This document shows, piece after piece, positions 48,507-58,597 of a stretch of 64,000 nucleotides of DNA. Below the pieces are notes generated by a model. The model searched no databases. It was given only the letters and a program-made list of their open reading frames with translations, and was not told the origin of the DNA. The stretch is taken from positions 186,001 to 250,000 of the forward strand of contig NZ_JADFBY010000005.1 in the NCBI RefSeq assembly GCF_015223065.1, in the 5' to 3' direction. Numbering within the stretch: position 1 is the stretch's first letter; the number at the start of each line of letters is the position of its first letter. The position numbers and the translations under genes were made by a program. This DNA comes from Mucilaginibacter sp. JRF (GTDB lineage: Bacteria > Bacteroidota > Bacteroidia > Sphingobacteriales > Sphingobacteriaceae).

Positions 48507-51500
48507 AAATTTTAGCAATCAGAATAAAAAACCTAGCTTCTTTAGAAGGTGTTAGCGAAATAGATTTCACCAAAGATCCATTGTGTTCTGCCGGAATATT
48601 CGCTATTACAGGGCCAACAGGATCAGGTAAATCTACCATTTTAGATGCTATATGCCTCGCGTTATACGGTAAGACTCCTCGCTATATTCAGGCTAAAGAG
48701 GTCGGAATTGAAGTGCAGGATACTCCTGGTTCACGAATATCTCAAGGCGATGTGAAGGGAATTCTGAGGGATGGAACCAGTGATGGTTTTGCCGAAGTAG
48801 ACTTTGTTGGTATTGATGGGAATAAGTATAAAGCCAGCTGGCAGGTAAAACGCGCTTACAATAAGATCGACGGAGCCTTACAAAGTGAAGTTATCACGCT
48901 TTTTAATTTAACCACAAATATTATTGTATCGGGCAAGAAAACGGAGACGCTTCAACAGATCGAACGTTTGGTAGGGTTGAATTTTGAACAATTCACCCGT
49001 TCCGTGCTTTTGGCACAAGGCGATTTTACTGCATTTTTGAAAGCTAATAAGGATGAGAAAGCTTCTTTACTTGAAAAACTTACTGGTAATTTTATTTATT
49101 CTGAAATCTCAAAATTGGTTTTTGAGAAATGTAAAAAAGCAGAACAAGATCTGCGCGAAATAACCCTCCAAAAAGAGGGCATCATCATATATACCGATGA
49201 AGAGGTTTTTGAAATCGAGAATCAGCAACAAGAACTTACCGCTTTAATCAAGCTTTTGGAAAACTCCGGTAAGGAGCTTGATATTGAAAGAAATTGGCAA
49301 ATCAGGTCAGAGGAATTATCCGCGACGGTTACGAGCGCGGAACTTGGTTATCAAAGTGCATTAAATACCAAAACCACATCGGAAGCAAGAGCAAATATGC
49401 TCAAGCAGGTGACAGAAATACAACCCACTAGAACACTGGTTCATGCCCGGATACAGGCATCGGGGCTGTATAAGGAAATTACCGACGAATTAAGAGAAGT
49501 GAACCAAAGTGTTGAAAGCTTAAGCGATTCTACTACGATATTCAAGAAAAATCTACAGGATGCCGAGACCTTATTTGATGTCGCAAAAAAATCAAAGTCG
49601 GATCTAATTCCATCAATCGAAAATGCCAAAAAGCTGGATACGATTATTGACGAAAAAAGGAATCAATTAACGGCCTCGCAAAAGGTTTTTGACGATGCCA
49701 ACAAGGAAATTTCTATTCACAGGGAAGACGTTAAAAATAAACAAAATGAAATTGAAATATTAAATGCTCAAACCGCAAAACTTGAAACCTGGAAATCTGA
49801 GAATGCTCATCGACAGCCCATTGCTGATCACATTGCTCTTATCTCCTCCAAATTGACAGATGCCTCCAATATTCTTGCTTTGAAACAGAAAATGACTGAA
49901 GATTTGAAGCGGAACATTCAGCTCCAGTCCGTTTTGTCGGGTGAGTTAAAAAAACTGGATAATGAGGTTACAGATCAAAACGCAGCATTAAAGATTAAGG
50001 TGGACTCCATCAAAAAAGATCAGGAAACAATTGCCGGGATAGATATAAATAAGTTAATTCATGACAAGCAAAAAGTTGATATAGAAATTGAGGATATTAT
50101 TTCTGGGGCAGCGCAATGGAAATTATTTTACCAGTGTCTGAACGACCTGAATGCGATTTCGACTAGCTTGGGGATAAATCAAAAGTCTTTGGCCGAGAAA
50201 CGTGATTTGTTAGCGATAACTCAAAATAAATTATCGGAAACTAAAATTACTAAAGAGACCTCGGCGAAAATTCTTAGCGATGCCAGGTTAAGGGTAGCCG
50301 AGAGCGTGGAGCAATTACGAGCTGTTCTTATTCCCGAAGAACCTTGTCCCGTTTGCGGTAGTTTAGATCATCCTTATAGCGCAAACTCACCAGTTTTGGA
50401 TGGCGTTATTTCAGGTATAGAGGAAACGCATCGACAAAATGAGAAAATTCATGAAGAATGCCTTAAACAATATACTGAATTGATACAAGCCTGTGAAACT
50501 TTTGAGCGTCAGATCAAATTGGAGGAAAGTCAATTAAAGGTTAAAAATACAAACAAAGAACAGTTAGAAAGCAAATGGAAATCATTTAGAATATCTAAAC
50601 AGTGCCAACAGGTAGCAGATGAAAAAAAGGAAGATTGGTTACGCGATGAAACGGCTAATTCAAAATTAGGGCAAACGTCTTTAGCAGAGCGTATCGTGAG
50701 TTACAACAGTATGAAAAACCTTACTGAACAAGTGCAGCTTCAAATTGAAAAATCAAAATCTGACTTATCAAATCTAAATGATGCGGTAAAGGACAAAAAC
50801 CATAAAAAGGAATTACTGATTGAATCTGAAAAAGGCTATTTAGATCAAACGGCGAAGTGTGACAGTGATCTTTTGATATTACGTACCGAATTATCACCAT
50901 ATTTTGAAAACAAAGAATGGTTTACCCATTGGCAAACTAATGCCGCACAATTTGTCACTTTGTTAAAAGATTTTGCTGAGCAATGGACAAAAAAAACAGA
51001 AGACCTCAGCATCAATATCAAAAATGCCGAAAAATTAAGTGTAGAATTAGCAGGTCTCGCTAAGCGTACTGATGACCTATCGTCGGCGATTGAGAAACAT
51101 AAACAAAGCGTTCAGAATCAGACAAACGAGTTGGACGTTATTGTAAACAAACGAGGACTTCTGATTGGTGGCGAAGAAGTTAACGTCGTAGAGCAACGAT
51201 TGAATGATGCCGTAGTAAGTGCCGAAAAGAAAATACAAATCATTGCAGCTGAGTTGCAGGAAAAAGATGCGCTCCTTATAAAAGCGACCACTTTAAATGC
51301 TAAGTTGATCAGGGACGAAGAGCGATTAAGAAAACAGATAGATGATAGTTCTTCTAAAATAAATGAATGGCTTGGAGGTTATTTCACCCGTCACGGCATC
51401 GAGTTGAAAGAAGAAGATCTCATCGATTTATTAGAATATACCTCTGAGTGGATTGAAGGTGAACGAGATGCGTTGAAACATATTGACGATGCGCTCACTA

Positions 51501-52237
51501 TCGCTTCTTCAGTTTATTCAGAAAGGAAGGGGCTTTTGGAAGAACACGGCAAAAAACAGCTTTCAACACGCACAGTTGAAGAGGTCTTACTGTTGTTATC
51601 CGAGAACAAAATGAAGTTAGACCAATCGGTTCAGGAAAAAAGCCAAAATTCATTTAAGCTTCAGCAAGATCTAGCCAATAAACAGAAGTCGGCCAGCCTA
51701 CTAGAGAAAATTCACGATAAGGAAATCATTTTAGAAAACTGGAGTAAATTGAATGAAATGATTGGATCTGCTGATGGAAAAAAATTCCGTCAAATAGCAC
51801 AAGAATTTACACTTGACGTATTGCTGGGGTTTGCAAACATTCACATGCAAATGCTCAGCAAACGATACAGTATCCAGAGGATAACCAACACATTAGGACT
51901 ACAAGTGGTTGACAAGGATATGGGGGATGAGGTGAGGACAATTTATTCATTATCCGGCGGCGAATCTTTCCTGGTGTCACTGGCACTGGCATTAGGTTTG
52001 GCGGAACTATCATCAAGTAAAATGAATGTCGAATCGTTGTTTATTGATGAAGGGTTCGGCTCATTAGACCCCTTGACATTAACGATTGCAATGGGTGCTT
52101 TGGAGGGACTACATAATCAAGGTCGTAAAGTAGGCGTCATCTCCCACGTTCAGGAAATGACAGAAAGAATACCGGCACAAATCAAAGTGACCAAGTGTGC
52201 AAGCGGGAAAAGTGAAATAACAATTGACATGATTTAA
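48503..52237 (+). CDS. sbcC: SbcC-type SMC-like ATPase subunit
   Basis: 1244 residues in Rad50 architecture. The N-terminal Walker A is GPTGSGKSTILDAICLALYG, followed by QFTRSVLLAQGDFTAFL. Two long coiled coils flank a zinc hook PCPVCGSLDHPY (about 614). The C-terminal part has signature LSGGESFLVSLALALGLAEL (about 1149) and Walker B SLFIDEGFGSLD. The length is a little above E. coli SbcC. The start overlaps the sbcD stop (ATGA), the last link of a four-gene operon. It supplies the ATP-driven clamp of the SbcCD nuclease. The next gene runs the other way, 6 bp beyond its stop. Confidence 0.95.
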   Translation: MKILAIRIKNLASLEGVSEIDFTKDPLCSAGIFAITGPTGSGKSTILDAICLALYGKTPRYIQAKEVGIEVQDTPGSRISQGDVKGILRDGTSDGFAEVDFVGIDGNKYKASWQVKRAYNKIDGALQSEVITLFNLTTNIIVSGKKTETLQQIERLVGLNFEQFTRSVLLAQGDFTAFLKANKDEKASLLEKLTGNFIYSEISKLVFEKCKKAEQDLREITLQKEGIIIYTDEEVFEIENQQQELTALIKLLENSGKELDIERNWQIRSEELSATVTSAELGYQSALNTKTTSEARANMLKQVTEIQPTRTLVHARIQASGLYKEITDELREVNQSVESLSDSTTIFKKNLQDAETLFDVAKKSKSDLIPSIENAKKLDTIIDEKRNQLTASQKVFDDANKEISIHREDVKNKQNEIEILNAQTAKLETWKSENAHRQPIADHIALISSKLTDASNILALKQKMTEDLKRNIQLQSVLSGELKKLDNEVTDQNAALKIKVDSIKKDQETIAGIDINKLIHDKQKVDIEIEDIISGAAQWKLFYQCLNDLNAISTSLGINQKSLAEKRDLLAITQNKLSETKITKETSAKILSDARLRVAESVEQLRAVLIPEEPCPVCGSLDHPYSANSPVLDGVISGIEETHRQNEKIHEECLKQYTELIQACETFERQIKLEESQLKVKNTNKEQLESKWKSFRISKQCQQVADEKKEDWLRDETANSKLGQTSLAERIVSYNSMKNLTEQVQLQIEKSKSDLSNLNDAVKDKNHKKELLIESEKGYLDQTAKCDSDLLILRTELSPYFENKEWFTHWQTNAAQFVTLLKDFAEQWTKKTEDLSINIKNAEKLSVELAGLAKRTDDLSSAIEKHKQSVQNQTNELDVIVNKRGLLIGGEEVNVVEQRLNDAVVSAEKKIQIIAAELQEKDALLIKATTLNAKLIRDEERLRKQIDDSSSKINEWLGGYFTRHGIELKEEDLIDLLEYTSEWIEGERDALKHIDDALTIASSVYSERKGLLEEHGKKQLSTRTVEEVLLLLSENKMKLDQSVQEKSQNSFKLQQDLANKQKSASLLEKIHDKEIILENWSKLNEMIGSADGKKFRQIAQEFTLDVLLGFANIHMQMLSKRYSIQRITNTLGLQVVDKDMGDEVRTIYSLSGGESFLVSLALALGLAELSSSKMNVESLFIDEGFGSLDPLTLTIAMGALEGLHNQGRKVGVISHVQEMTERIPAQIKVTKCASGKSEITIDMI

Positions 52238-52243
52238 AAAAAG

Positions 52244-54397
52244 TCATTTAGTCAAGTAATGAACCTTAACAAATTTGTATGCGTTTTTTCCTGTATCTAA
52301 TACAGCGAAAAACTCATCTACCGTTTCTTTTGCGTATTGGTTCGCAATATTTTGATAAAAAAATTGAAAGAAATCAGGAGAATCGTGGCCCACCCAATAA
52401 GCAAGCATAAAGGTATTATCGTCAACAACGTCGTCACCGACAATTCTAAAATCATGGTTGTCACCATCCTCACGGAATCTTTTTTTGATCTTTTCGATGT
52501 GCTGCAGTAATATTTTTTGAGTACTCACACCTAATTCAAGAATTAATACAGCAGTATCTATACTATTTTCAATTCCTGCTTCTTCCAAAGATTTAACAAG
52601 TGTTTTAATTTGAGCAATGGCAAAATGCTTCATTTGGGGAATCGTTTTTTTCAGTAACCCTTGCTTGCCGTCATAATATTTGTTGAATTTTTCATGATAC
52701 GATTCAAGTTTGTAATAACCCTTCCTGCCTTTTAATTCTACATCAATATCATCAAATCGCAAATTCTGTTTTAAATAGAACGCCAGCAAGTCAAGTTCAT
52801 CATCTACCAAATAGGTCTTCATTTTAAAAAATTCTCTCCGCCGATGGATGTAATGAATTAGAAATGCTGGTCCTTCCATGTGTTCGCAAACAGCTTTCAA
52901 ATCGTAAAGACTGACAATCCATGGAAAAGTATCGGGACTGAACAGCCCTAACGTGTTCCCGACTTTCAAACTGGTGGAAATGGCTTTGATACCCTCTAAT
53001 GACAAAGAAATAAAATATGCTTTTTTAAAACGACTACCATCTAAAATAACCGTCTTATTGCTTTTATCTACAAACTCGGCATTCGTGTTTCCCTTCAGAT
53101 ACTTGTAACTCCGAATTGCCTGAGCGTGGGATTCTTTCACTAATTCCTCTAAATGACCTTGTATACGGTCAAAATACCCTTTTTTAGCTCTGTCATTTAT
53201 TTGATGTGCTTTGGCTTCTACAAAAAATACATTGTTGTCCACGAAGATTATACCGTCCATCTCGCCCCCCGGGTAAGTCAAATTTGTATAATGATGAATT
53301 GGTTTAAGAACATTGACCAAGTAACCCATTGCTATTTCTAGGAGATAATCATGACGCCTTTTAGCATAACTTTCTTTCTTTTTTGAGTTTCCATAAAGCG
53401 TCTTCGCGAACAAGCGATCTAATGCATAATCCATTAAAAAAATGGATGGGCAAATGTATCGGCCCTCATGCTGAATGAGTGGCTTGTCTTTTAGCGGATG
53501 GAAAATAGTCGGCACGCTGAAGTCGGTCTCTACTTCACCAAAATTTAAACTAAATTGTTCCAAAAATTTTGTTACCGTGTCCATATCCATTCCTTCCATT
53601 TCGGCAATCTCTGCCGCTGTAAATGAAAGATCATGACCTAATCTGGAGATAAAAGAAAGTGCCATCGACATTCGGATTTCCATTGAGATCTGCTCGTCGG
53701 GGATTCGTTTATAATATTCGAGCCATTCCGGAGGATAAAAATTTTTTGTCGGTATATTTCGATATTTAAAGGCTTTGATTTCCGCAAGCATTTCCTTAAC
53801 ATGGTCTTTTCGACCAATTAAAGCTTCTGTTGATTTTTCAGATAAGTAGTCCTGTATAGTCAAGCAAAGCCGGATAGCTTCGTCCGCATTAAAACCCAAT
53901 TTATCTTTGAAATATTGTGCATAAGGTGCGTATAATGTTTCCAGTCGTTCCCAGTGAAACTCTTCAAATGTTTCATTACGGACATGGAGTTCTTCATTTG
54001 AGATGGCCATTGCAATATAATCCATATCAGAAATGGAGCCATCGTCATTAAAAGGTTTGTATTCCGAATTGTGGAGGAAAGTAAATAAGCCTATAATCTC
54101 CTGACAAAGATCTTCGATGATTTGTAGATCACCAGGTAAATCATGTGCAGCCCGCAATTCATTGATACCATAAGCGAAAGGGAATTTTAAACAGATCAAC
54201 GATAAATATTCCGGTAAAAGCGCGCTCACCTTGAATTCTTTGTACTGAATCTCATGCGAGGCGACCGTAAAGAACTTGTAAATGGCATTAGCTATGATTG
54301 TGAAAGAGCCATACTTTCGTATCTTCTCTTCTAGCTTAGCTACCCGCTCATTTATTTCGTTTATTAATCTTGATTTTTCCTCCGTATTTAATGACAT
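52244..54397 (-). CDS. Large protein with predicted PD-(D/E)xK nuclease core
   Basis: 717 residues without a named family I recognise. The middle contains a nuclease-like strand pair, GGEMDGIIFVDNNVFFVEAKAH (about 376-396): an acidic residue plus ExK after about 13 residues, which is the PD-(D/E)xK/NERD-type signature. A coiled start (1-30) and a long helical N-terminal part precede it; the C-terminal third ends with FAVLDTGKNAYKFVKVHYL. It is convergent with sbcC and lies at the right end of the island. A stand-alone defence nuclease is the likeliest role (inference). Confidence 0.6.
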   Translation of the reverse strand: MSLNTEEKSRLINEINERVAKLEEKIRKYGSFTIIANAIYKFFTVASHEIQYKEFKVSALLPEYLSLICLKFPFAYGINELRAAHDLPGDLQIIEDLCQEIIGLFTFLHNSEYKPFNDDGSISDMDYIAMAISNEELHVRNETFEEFHWERLETLYAPYAQYFKDKLGFNADEAIRLCLTIQDYLSEKSTEALIGRKDHVKEMLAEIKAFKYRNIPTKNFYPPEWLEYYKRIPDEQISMEIRMSMALSFISRLGHDLSFTAAEIAEMEGMDMDTVTKFLEQFSLNFGEVETDFSVPTIFHPLKDKPLIQHEGRYICPSIFLMDYALDRLFAKTLYGNSKKKESYAKRRHDYLLEIAMGYLVNVLKPIHHYTNLTYPGGEMDGIIFVDNNVFFVEAKAHQINDRAKKGYFDRIQGHLEELVKESHAQAIRSYKYLKGNTNAEFVDKSNKTVILDGSRFKKAYFISLSLEGIKAISTSLKVGNTLGLFSPDTFPWIVSLYDLKAVCEHMEGPAFLIHYIHRRREFFKMKTYLVDDELDLLAFYLKQNLRFDDIDVELKGRKGYYKLESYHEKFNKYYDGKQGLLKKTIPQMKHFAIAQIKTLVKSLEEAGIENSIDTAVLILELGVSTQKILLQHIEKIKKRFREDGDNHDFRIVGDDVVDDNTFMLAYWVGHDSPDFFQFFYQNIANQYAKETVDEFFAVLDTGKNAYKFVKVHYLTK

Positions 54398-54737
54398 CTT
54401 AATTTTAAAGTTAAGATAAAAGGAAGTAGATTATTCAGACAATTTAAAGATTTCCGTTGCGGAAATTTAATTGTGTCACGATCCTAAAAATATGCTTTGA
54501 GTCCATTAAAAGAGAGCATTTGATCACGTCCATAACTATTCTTTGTTTTGGACACAGAGGGGGGCTCAAACCATAAATCAAAAATCACAAGTCTTTCAAT
54601 CCATTTAAAGCTATTATGCGCTTACAAAATTCGACTAACAAACAATCAAATAGATTTATAGACAACCCGTTTTATCCCTGTTTTATCAATACTCTCAAAT
54701 CGTCAATATTTCTTAAAATATCATCTGAAGTATTATC
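54398..54737. other. A/T-rich spacer at the right end of the island
   Basis: I find no credible gene, tRNA or terminator here. It holds the promoter side of the predicted nuclease gene and a short stretch TTTCCGTTGCGGAAA (about 54448-54462) that can fold into a small hairpin. Confidence 0.4.
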
Positions 54738-54752
54738 TGACCTCTTGCATGC
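54738..54752. repeat. 15-base tRNA-Ala fragment inside the right island end
   Basis: TGACCTCTTGCATGC is identical to the anticodon-arm part of the tRNA (54945-54959), in the same orientation, 182 bp inside the right attachment site. It may be a scar of another integration or an integrase core-like site. Confidence 0.5.
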
Positions 54753-54881
54753 GCTTTTAGAAGAAAAAATTGCGAAAAATTGAATTTAAGGGTTTTAAGA
54801 GCGGTTTTTAATAGAGAGAATGACGCGGACTTGAGAAAAAACCATTTTCGAACTCAGTTCAAAAACGGCCCGATAAAGCAT

Positions 54882-54910
54882 AAAAAAAGCATTTACGATA
54901 CGTAAATGCT
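54882..54910 (-). terminator. Terminator of the tRNA-Ala gene
   Basis: The stem GCATTTACG / CGTAAATGC with an ATA loop (54889-54909) is followed on the minus strand by seven T. It lies 11 bp after the tRNA 3' end and travelled with the island's copy of the tRNA end. Confidence 0.85.
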
Positions 54911-54919
54911 TGATAATCA

Positions 54920-54995
<76 letters not shown>

Positions 54996-55217
54996 TTCTG
55001 TGGGCTGCAAATATAGTAGTTCAGCCGTAACAAATGAAAAAAAAATAATTAATGATTTGAAAATTTAAAAAACAAGTCATTTCACGTGTTTTCATTAAGA
55101 TTGAAGAATAATTTTTAAAAGCCTTTCTATTAAAGAAATGGCTACCATTAGCTATTGATTGCATTAAGGAAGTTTTCAAATTTTACAACTCCTTACCATC
55201 CATAAAAACTTGCAATC

Positions 55218-56954
55218 ATGATTATAGACAATACAGTTCCTATACCGAAAATTTCTACTGATCCTGCAATTCAAAAGCTTATGGCTGACCTGCAAGGCAA
55301 CATCCTAAAATCTCATGCAAAGCCCCATGTTAAACTTTTGTTTCTGGAATTTTCCGGAAGTGTTGATGCTGTAAAGGATTGGATAGGGAATCAGTTAGAA
55401 CCAATTATAATCCCGATGGTTGATCAATTAAAAGATCACGAAGCCAATAAACACGAACGGGTCGTGGTTGAATTAAACTTTTGTTCCTTCTCGCTTACTA
55501 AAATGGGATATGATTTTTTGGAGATCGACAAACAGCCGGAAGATGAAAGCTTTAAAGGTGGAATGGGGAGTGGAACAATTAAGTGCGATCCCCCCAAAAG
55601 TGACTGGGAAACAAAATACAATACTGGCATCCATGCGCTGCTGATACTTGCACATAATGATCCCAAATCATTAACTGCATTTTACACCAACATTAAAATG
55701 GGTTTAGCGCCTGTAGCCATTATTGTAGCAGAAGAAGACGGCCAGGCATTGGAAAATGAAAAAGAACATTTTGGATTTGCGGACGGAAGAAGCCAGCCGC
55801 GGTTTTTTGAAGATGATTTGATCAAGGAAGGACCTGTAAATTTATGGAATCCTTTTGCTTCATTAAATTTAGCACTCACTAAAGACCCGAATGGCAGGGC
55901 TTTTAATGGAGGTATAACCGGAGAAGGTGATTTTCCTGTAGATGATCTATCCGGCACTCATAGCTATGGAAGTTATCTGGTTTTTAGAAAGCTCGAGCAG
56001 GATGTTCCGGGCTGGAATAAGGCAGTTGTTCAGCTTGCTCAAAATCTAAACTTACCTCCGGATCTGGTAGGGGCGTATGCTGTGGGAAGATTTCAGGATG
56101 GCACACCTGTTTTAACACATACCATATCGCAGGGAACCATACCTATAGAAAATAATTTTGACTATGCGGGTGATATGGCCGGCGCTAAATGTCCATTTCA
56201 TTCGCACATCAGAAAATCTAACCCAAGAGGTGATACTACCAGACAATTCGGTGTTCCGTTGGAGGCGGAGAAACAAAGACGAATAGCCCGCAGGGGCATC
56301 CCATACACTGAAGAAGATGGCAAAGGTTTATTGTTTATGTGCTATCAAAGTAATATTGTAGACCAGTTCGATTTTATACAAAACAGCTGGGTTGATAATG
56401 ATGGATTCCTTTCTCCGGATACAGGCATAGATGATACTATAGGGCAATGCATCGAAAATCCAAAAACATGGCCAACCGGAGATGGCCAAACACTTAATCC
56501 TAACAAGTTTAAATTCGGGCAATTCGTACTCATGAAAGGCGGTGAATACTTTTTTACTCCGAGTATCAGCTTTTTAAAGACCTTCAAAACACTAAGTAAT
56601 AAAAACAGTTTTCAAAATCAATCAAACCCTATGAGCACAATTATTTTTACAGATGGTGAGGCTTTCATAAATCTTCAGCCTATACAACCTACTCCCGGCG
56701 GTACTTTGCATGTAATTGGCATTGCCGACACACAGAATACTAATCAAGCCAAATTACACAAAAGGATACCTCAAGGCATTAACCCGACTATCTTATTATT
56801 AGAGTTGATCGAGTTGGATTTCGTCCCGGCAAAAAACCCACAAAAGGTTGAATATATCGAAGGTTTGGAGGATACAGGTCAATATCAAAGTATTGAAATT
56901 TTTTCAGGAACTGAATTAGTCGACAAAATTGATTCGATTGCGATTGTTCAATAA
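55218..56954 (+). CDS. DyP-type haem peroxidase
   Basis: 578 residues. The DyP signature GFADGRSQP (GxxDG) is present near residue 188. The second half has HSHIRKSNPRGD, containing the proximal-histidine region, and RRGIPY before MCYQSNIVDQFDFIQ, all usual in dye-decolourising peroxidases. No signal peptide is seen. About 110 residues beyond the usual C-terminus form an extra part I do not recognise. It would oxidise dyes or phenolics with H2O2. No encapsulin gene is adjacent. It is the first chromosomal gene beyond the tRNA. Confidence 0.88.
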   Translation: MIIDNTVPIPKISTDPAIQKLMADLQGNILKSHAKPHVKLLFLEFSGSVDAVKDWIGNQLEPIIIPMVDQLKDHEANKHERVVVELNFCSFSLTKMGYDFLEIDKQPEDESFKGGMGSGTIKCDPPKSDWETKYNTGIHALLILAHNDPKSLTAFYTNIKMGLAPVAIIVAEEDGQALENEKEHFGFADGRSQPRFFEDDLIKEGPVNLWNPFASLNLALTKDPNGRAFNGGITGEGDFPVDDLSGTHSYGSYLVFRKLEQDVPGWNKAVVQLAQNLNLPPDLVGAYAVGRFQDGTPVLTHTISQGTIPIENNFDYAGDMAGAKCPFHSHIRKSNPRGDTTRQFGVPLEAEKQRRIARRGIPYTEEDGKGLLFMCYQSNIVDQFDFIQNSWVDNDGFLSPDTGIDDTIGQCIENPKTWPTGDGQTLNPNKFKFGQFVLMKGGEYFFTPSISFLKTFKTLSNKNSFQNQSNPMSTIIFTDGEAFINLQPIQPTPGGTLHVIGIADTQNTNQAKLHKRIPQGINPTILLLELIELDFVPAKNPQKVEYIEGLEDTGQYQSIEIFSGTELVDKIDSIAIVQ

Positions 56955-57019
56955 GTAAAGTTGAATCGAAATCGAATCAATTAAGATGATAAAAGCCCGA
57001 ATGCTTGAGTTTTTTGATA

Positions 57020-58420
57020 TTACAAATTCACCCTACTGTGCTGATACGGTATTTCTACATCCTTAAATCCCTTTTCGTTAAGCTTGGCGGCAAATATTTG
57101 CTGTACATCGTACTCGCCGTGTACCAGGAAAAGTTTTTTTACCTGCGCTGGTTCCTGGCAGGAAACGAAGTGTAGCAGATCCTCGTAGTCGCCGTGGGCA
57201 CTCATTGATTTGATCACCTCTACATCTGCATTCACCGGGTAACGTTCGCCAAATATGTATACCTCATGTTCGCCGCGCATCAGGTGGCCACCTAACGAGT
57301 TAGGCTCGCAATAGCCTACTATCAATATGGTATTCTTTTGGTTGTTGATGCTGTTTTTAATATGATGTTTTACCCTGCCTGCCTCGGCCATGCCTGATGA
57401 TGATATGATAACACAAGGTCGCGGATCGGTATTCAGGGCGATAGATTCTTCGGTCGACTCAATAAAGCGCAACCCCTTAAATGCGAACGGATCGGCATCC
57501 ACCTTCATTACCTCCTTCACGTTTTGGTTATATACTTCAGGGTGATCCTTTAACACCTGTGTAGCTTGTAACGATAACGGACTATCCACATAATAAGGCA
57601 CATCGGGCAATACGCCTCGCAATTCTAACGAATTCAGGGCATACAGCAACTCCTGCGTACGGCCTACGCTAAATGCCGGTATGATCACCTTGCCCTTTTT
57701 ACGCTCGCAGGTATTGCGTATCACTTCGAGCAGGGCATCCTCAATAGGGCCGATATCCTTATGCAGCGAATCGCCATAGGTTGATTCCAGTAAAATATAA
57801 TCAGCCTGCGGAAAAGTTTGCGGACTTTTAAGCAGCAGGTCGCCATAACGGCCAACATCACCGCTAAAGGTTATGCGGGTTTCCTTGCCCTCCTCAATAA
57901 TGGTTAAATGTATGGCGGCGCTGCCTACTACGTGGCCGGCATCGGTAAGGGTAAATTTTATGCGGGGCGTTATTTCGTACTCCTCGTTATACTCCACCAC
58001 CTTAAACTGGCGCATGCCGGCCATGGCATCCTCCTCGGTATATAACGATTCTATGGGTTTTTGTCCTTTACGTTTTCGCTGGCGGTTGCTGTATTCGGCA
58101 TCCTGCATTTGTATCCGTGCCGAATCCATCAGCAGTATGCGGGCAAGATTCATGGTTGGCGGTGTACAAAATATGGGGCCACTGAAACCCTCGGCTACCA
58201 GCCGGGGTATTAAGCCGCAATGATCAATGTGCGCGTGCGAGAGTATCATGTAATCCAGCTTTTGGGGGTTAAAGCCAAAATGCTCGTTCATATCATCGGT
58301 ATGCTCGCCCAAACCCTGAAACATGCCACAATCTAACAGTACCGATGTACCATCATTAAGTTCGATATAGTGTTTGCTGCCGGTTACGTTACGGGCAGCG
58401 CCATGAAATACAATGTGCAT
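57020..58420 (-). CDS. MBL-fold/beta-CASP RNase-like metallohydrolase
   Basis: 466 residues. The metallo-beta-lactamase zinc motif LSHAHIDHCGLIP is near residue 58, and FTLTDAGHVVGSAA and ITFSGDVGRYG provide further ligands. A beta-CASP domain with VIIPAFSVGRTQELLYAL and ISSSGMAEAGRVKHH follows, then the RNA-metabolising C-terminal motif MSAHGDYEDLL with LVHGE. These mark it as a CPSF/YsdS-like exonuclease or endonuclease acting on RNA. Cytoplasmic single gene, divergent from blaI. Confidence 0.92.
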   Translation of the reverse strand: MHIVFHGAARNVTGSKHYIELNDGTSVLLDCGMFQGLGEHTDDMNEHFGFNPQKLDYMILSHAHIDHCGLIPRLVAEGFSGPIFCTPPTMNLARILLMDSARIQMQDAEYSNRQRKRKGQKPIESLYTEEDAMAGMRQFKVVEYNEEYEITPRIKFTLTDAGHVVGSAAIHLTIIEEGKETRITFSGDVGRYGDLLLKSPQTFPQADYILLESTYGDSLHKDIGPIEDALLEVIRNTCERKKGKVIIPAFSVGRTQELLYALNSLELRGVLPDVPYYVDSPLSLQATQVLKDHPEVYNQNVKEVMKVDADPFAFKGLRFIESTEESIALNTDPRPCVIISSSGMAEAGRVKHHIKNSINNQKNTILIVGYCEPNSLGGHLMRGEHEVYIFGERYPVNADVEVIKSMSAHGDYEDLLHFVSCQEPAQVKKLFLVHGEYDVQQIFAAKLNEKGFKDVEIPYQHSRVNL

Positions 58421-58487
58421 TGTTGTTATATAAATAGATGTGGCATTAACAACGAGAGAAACAGGAAAAAGGTTTAATAATAAAAAT

Positions 58488-58537
58488 AACTAAAAATTTA
58501 GTTGCAAATATGAAAAACAACTAATACCTTAGTTTTG
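58488..58537 (+). promoter_or_regulatory. Two BlaI-type operators overlapping the blaI-M56 promoter
   Basis: Two perfect copies of AACTAA-N4-TTAGTT stand at 58488-58503 and 58519-58534, 31 bp apart (about three helix turns). A Bacteroidota -7 element of the TAnnTTTG type (TAGTTTTG, 58530-58537) overlaps the second. This fits repression of the downstream pair by its own BlaI-like protein. Confidence 0.72.
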
Positions 58538-58597
58538 TAAAGGATATAGATGGTTTGGATGCATCAGCCATTTATCAGGTATAAGTAACAGAAAGAT

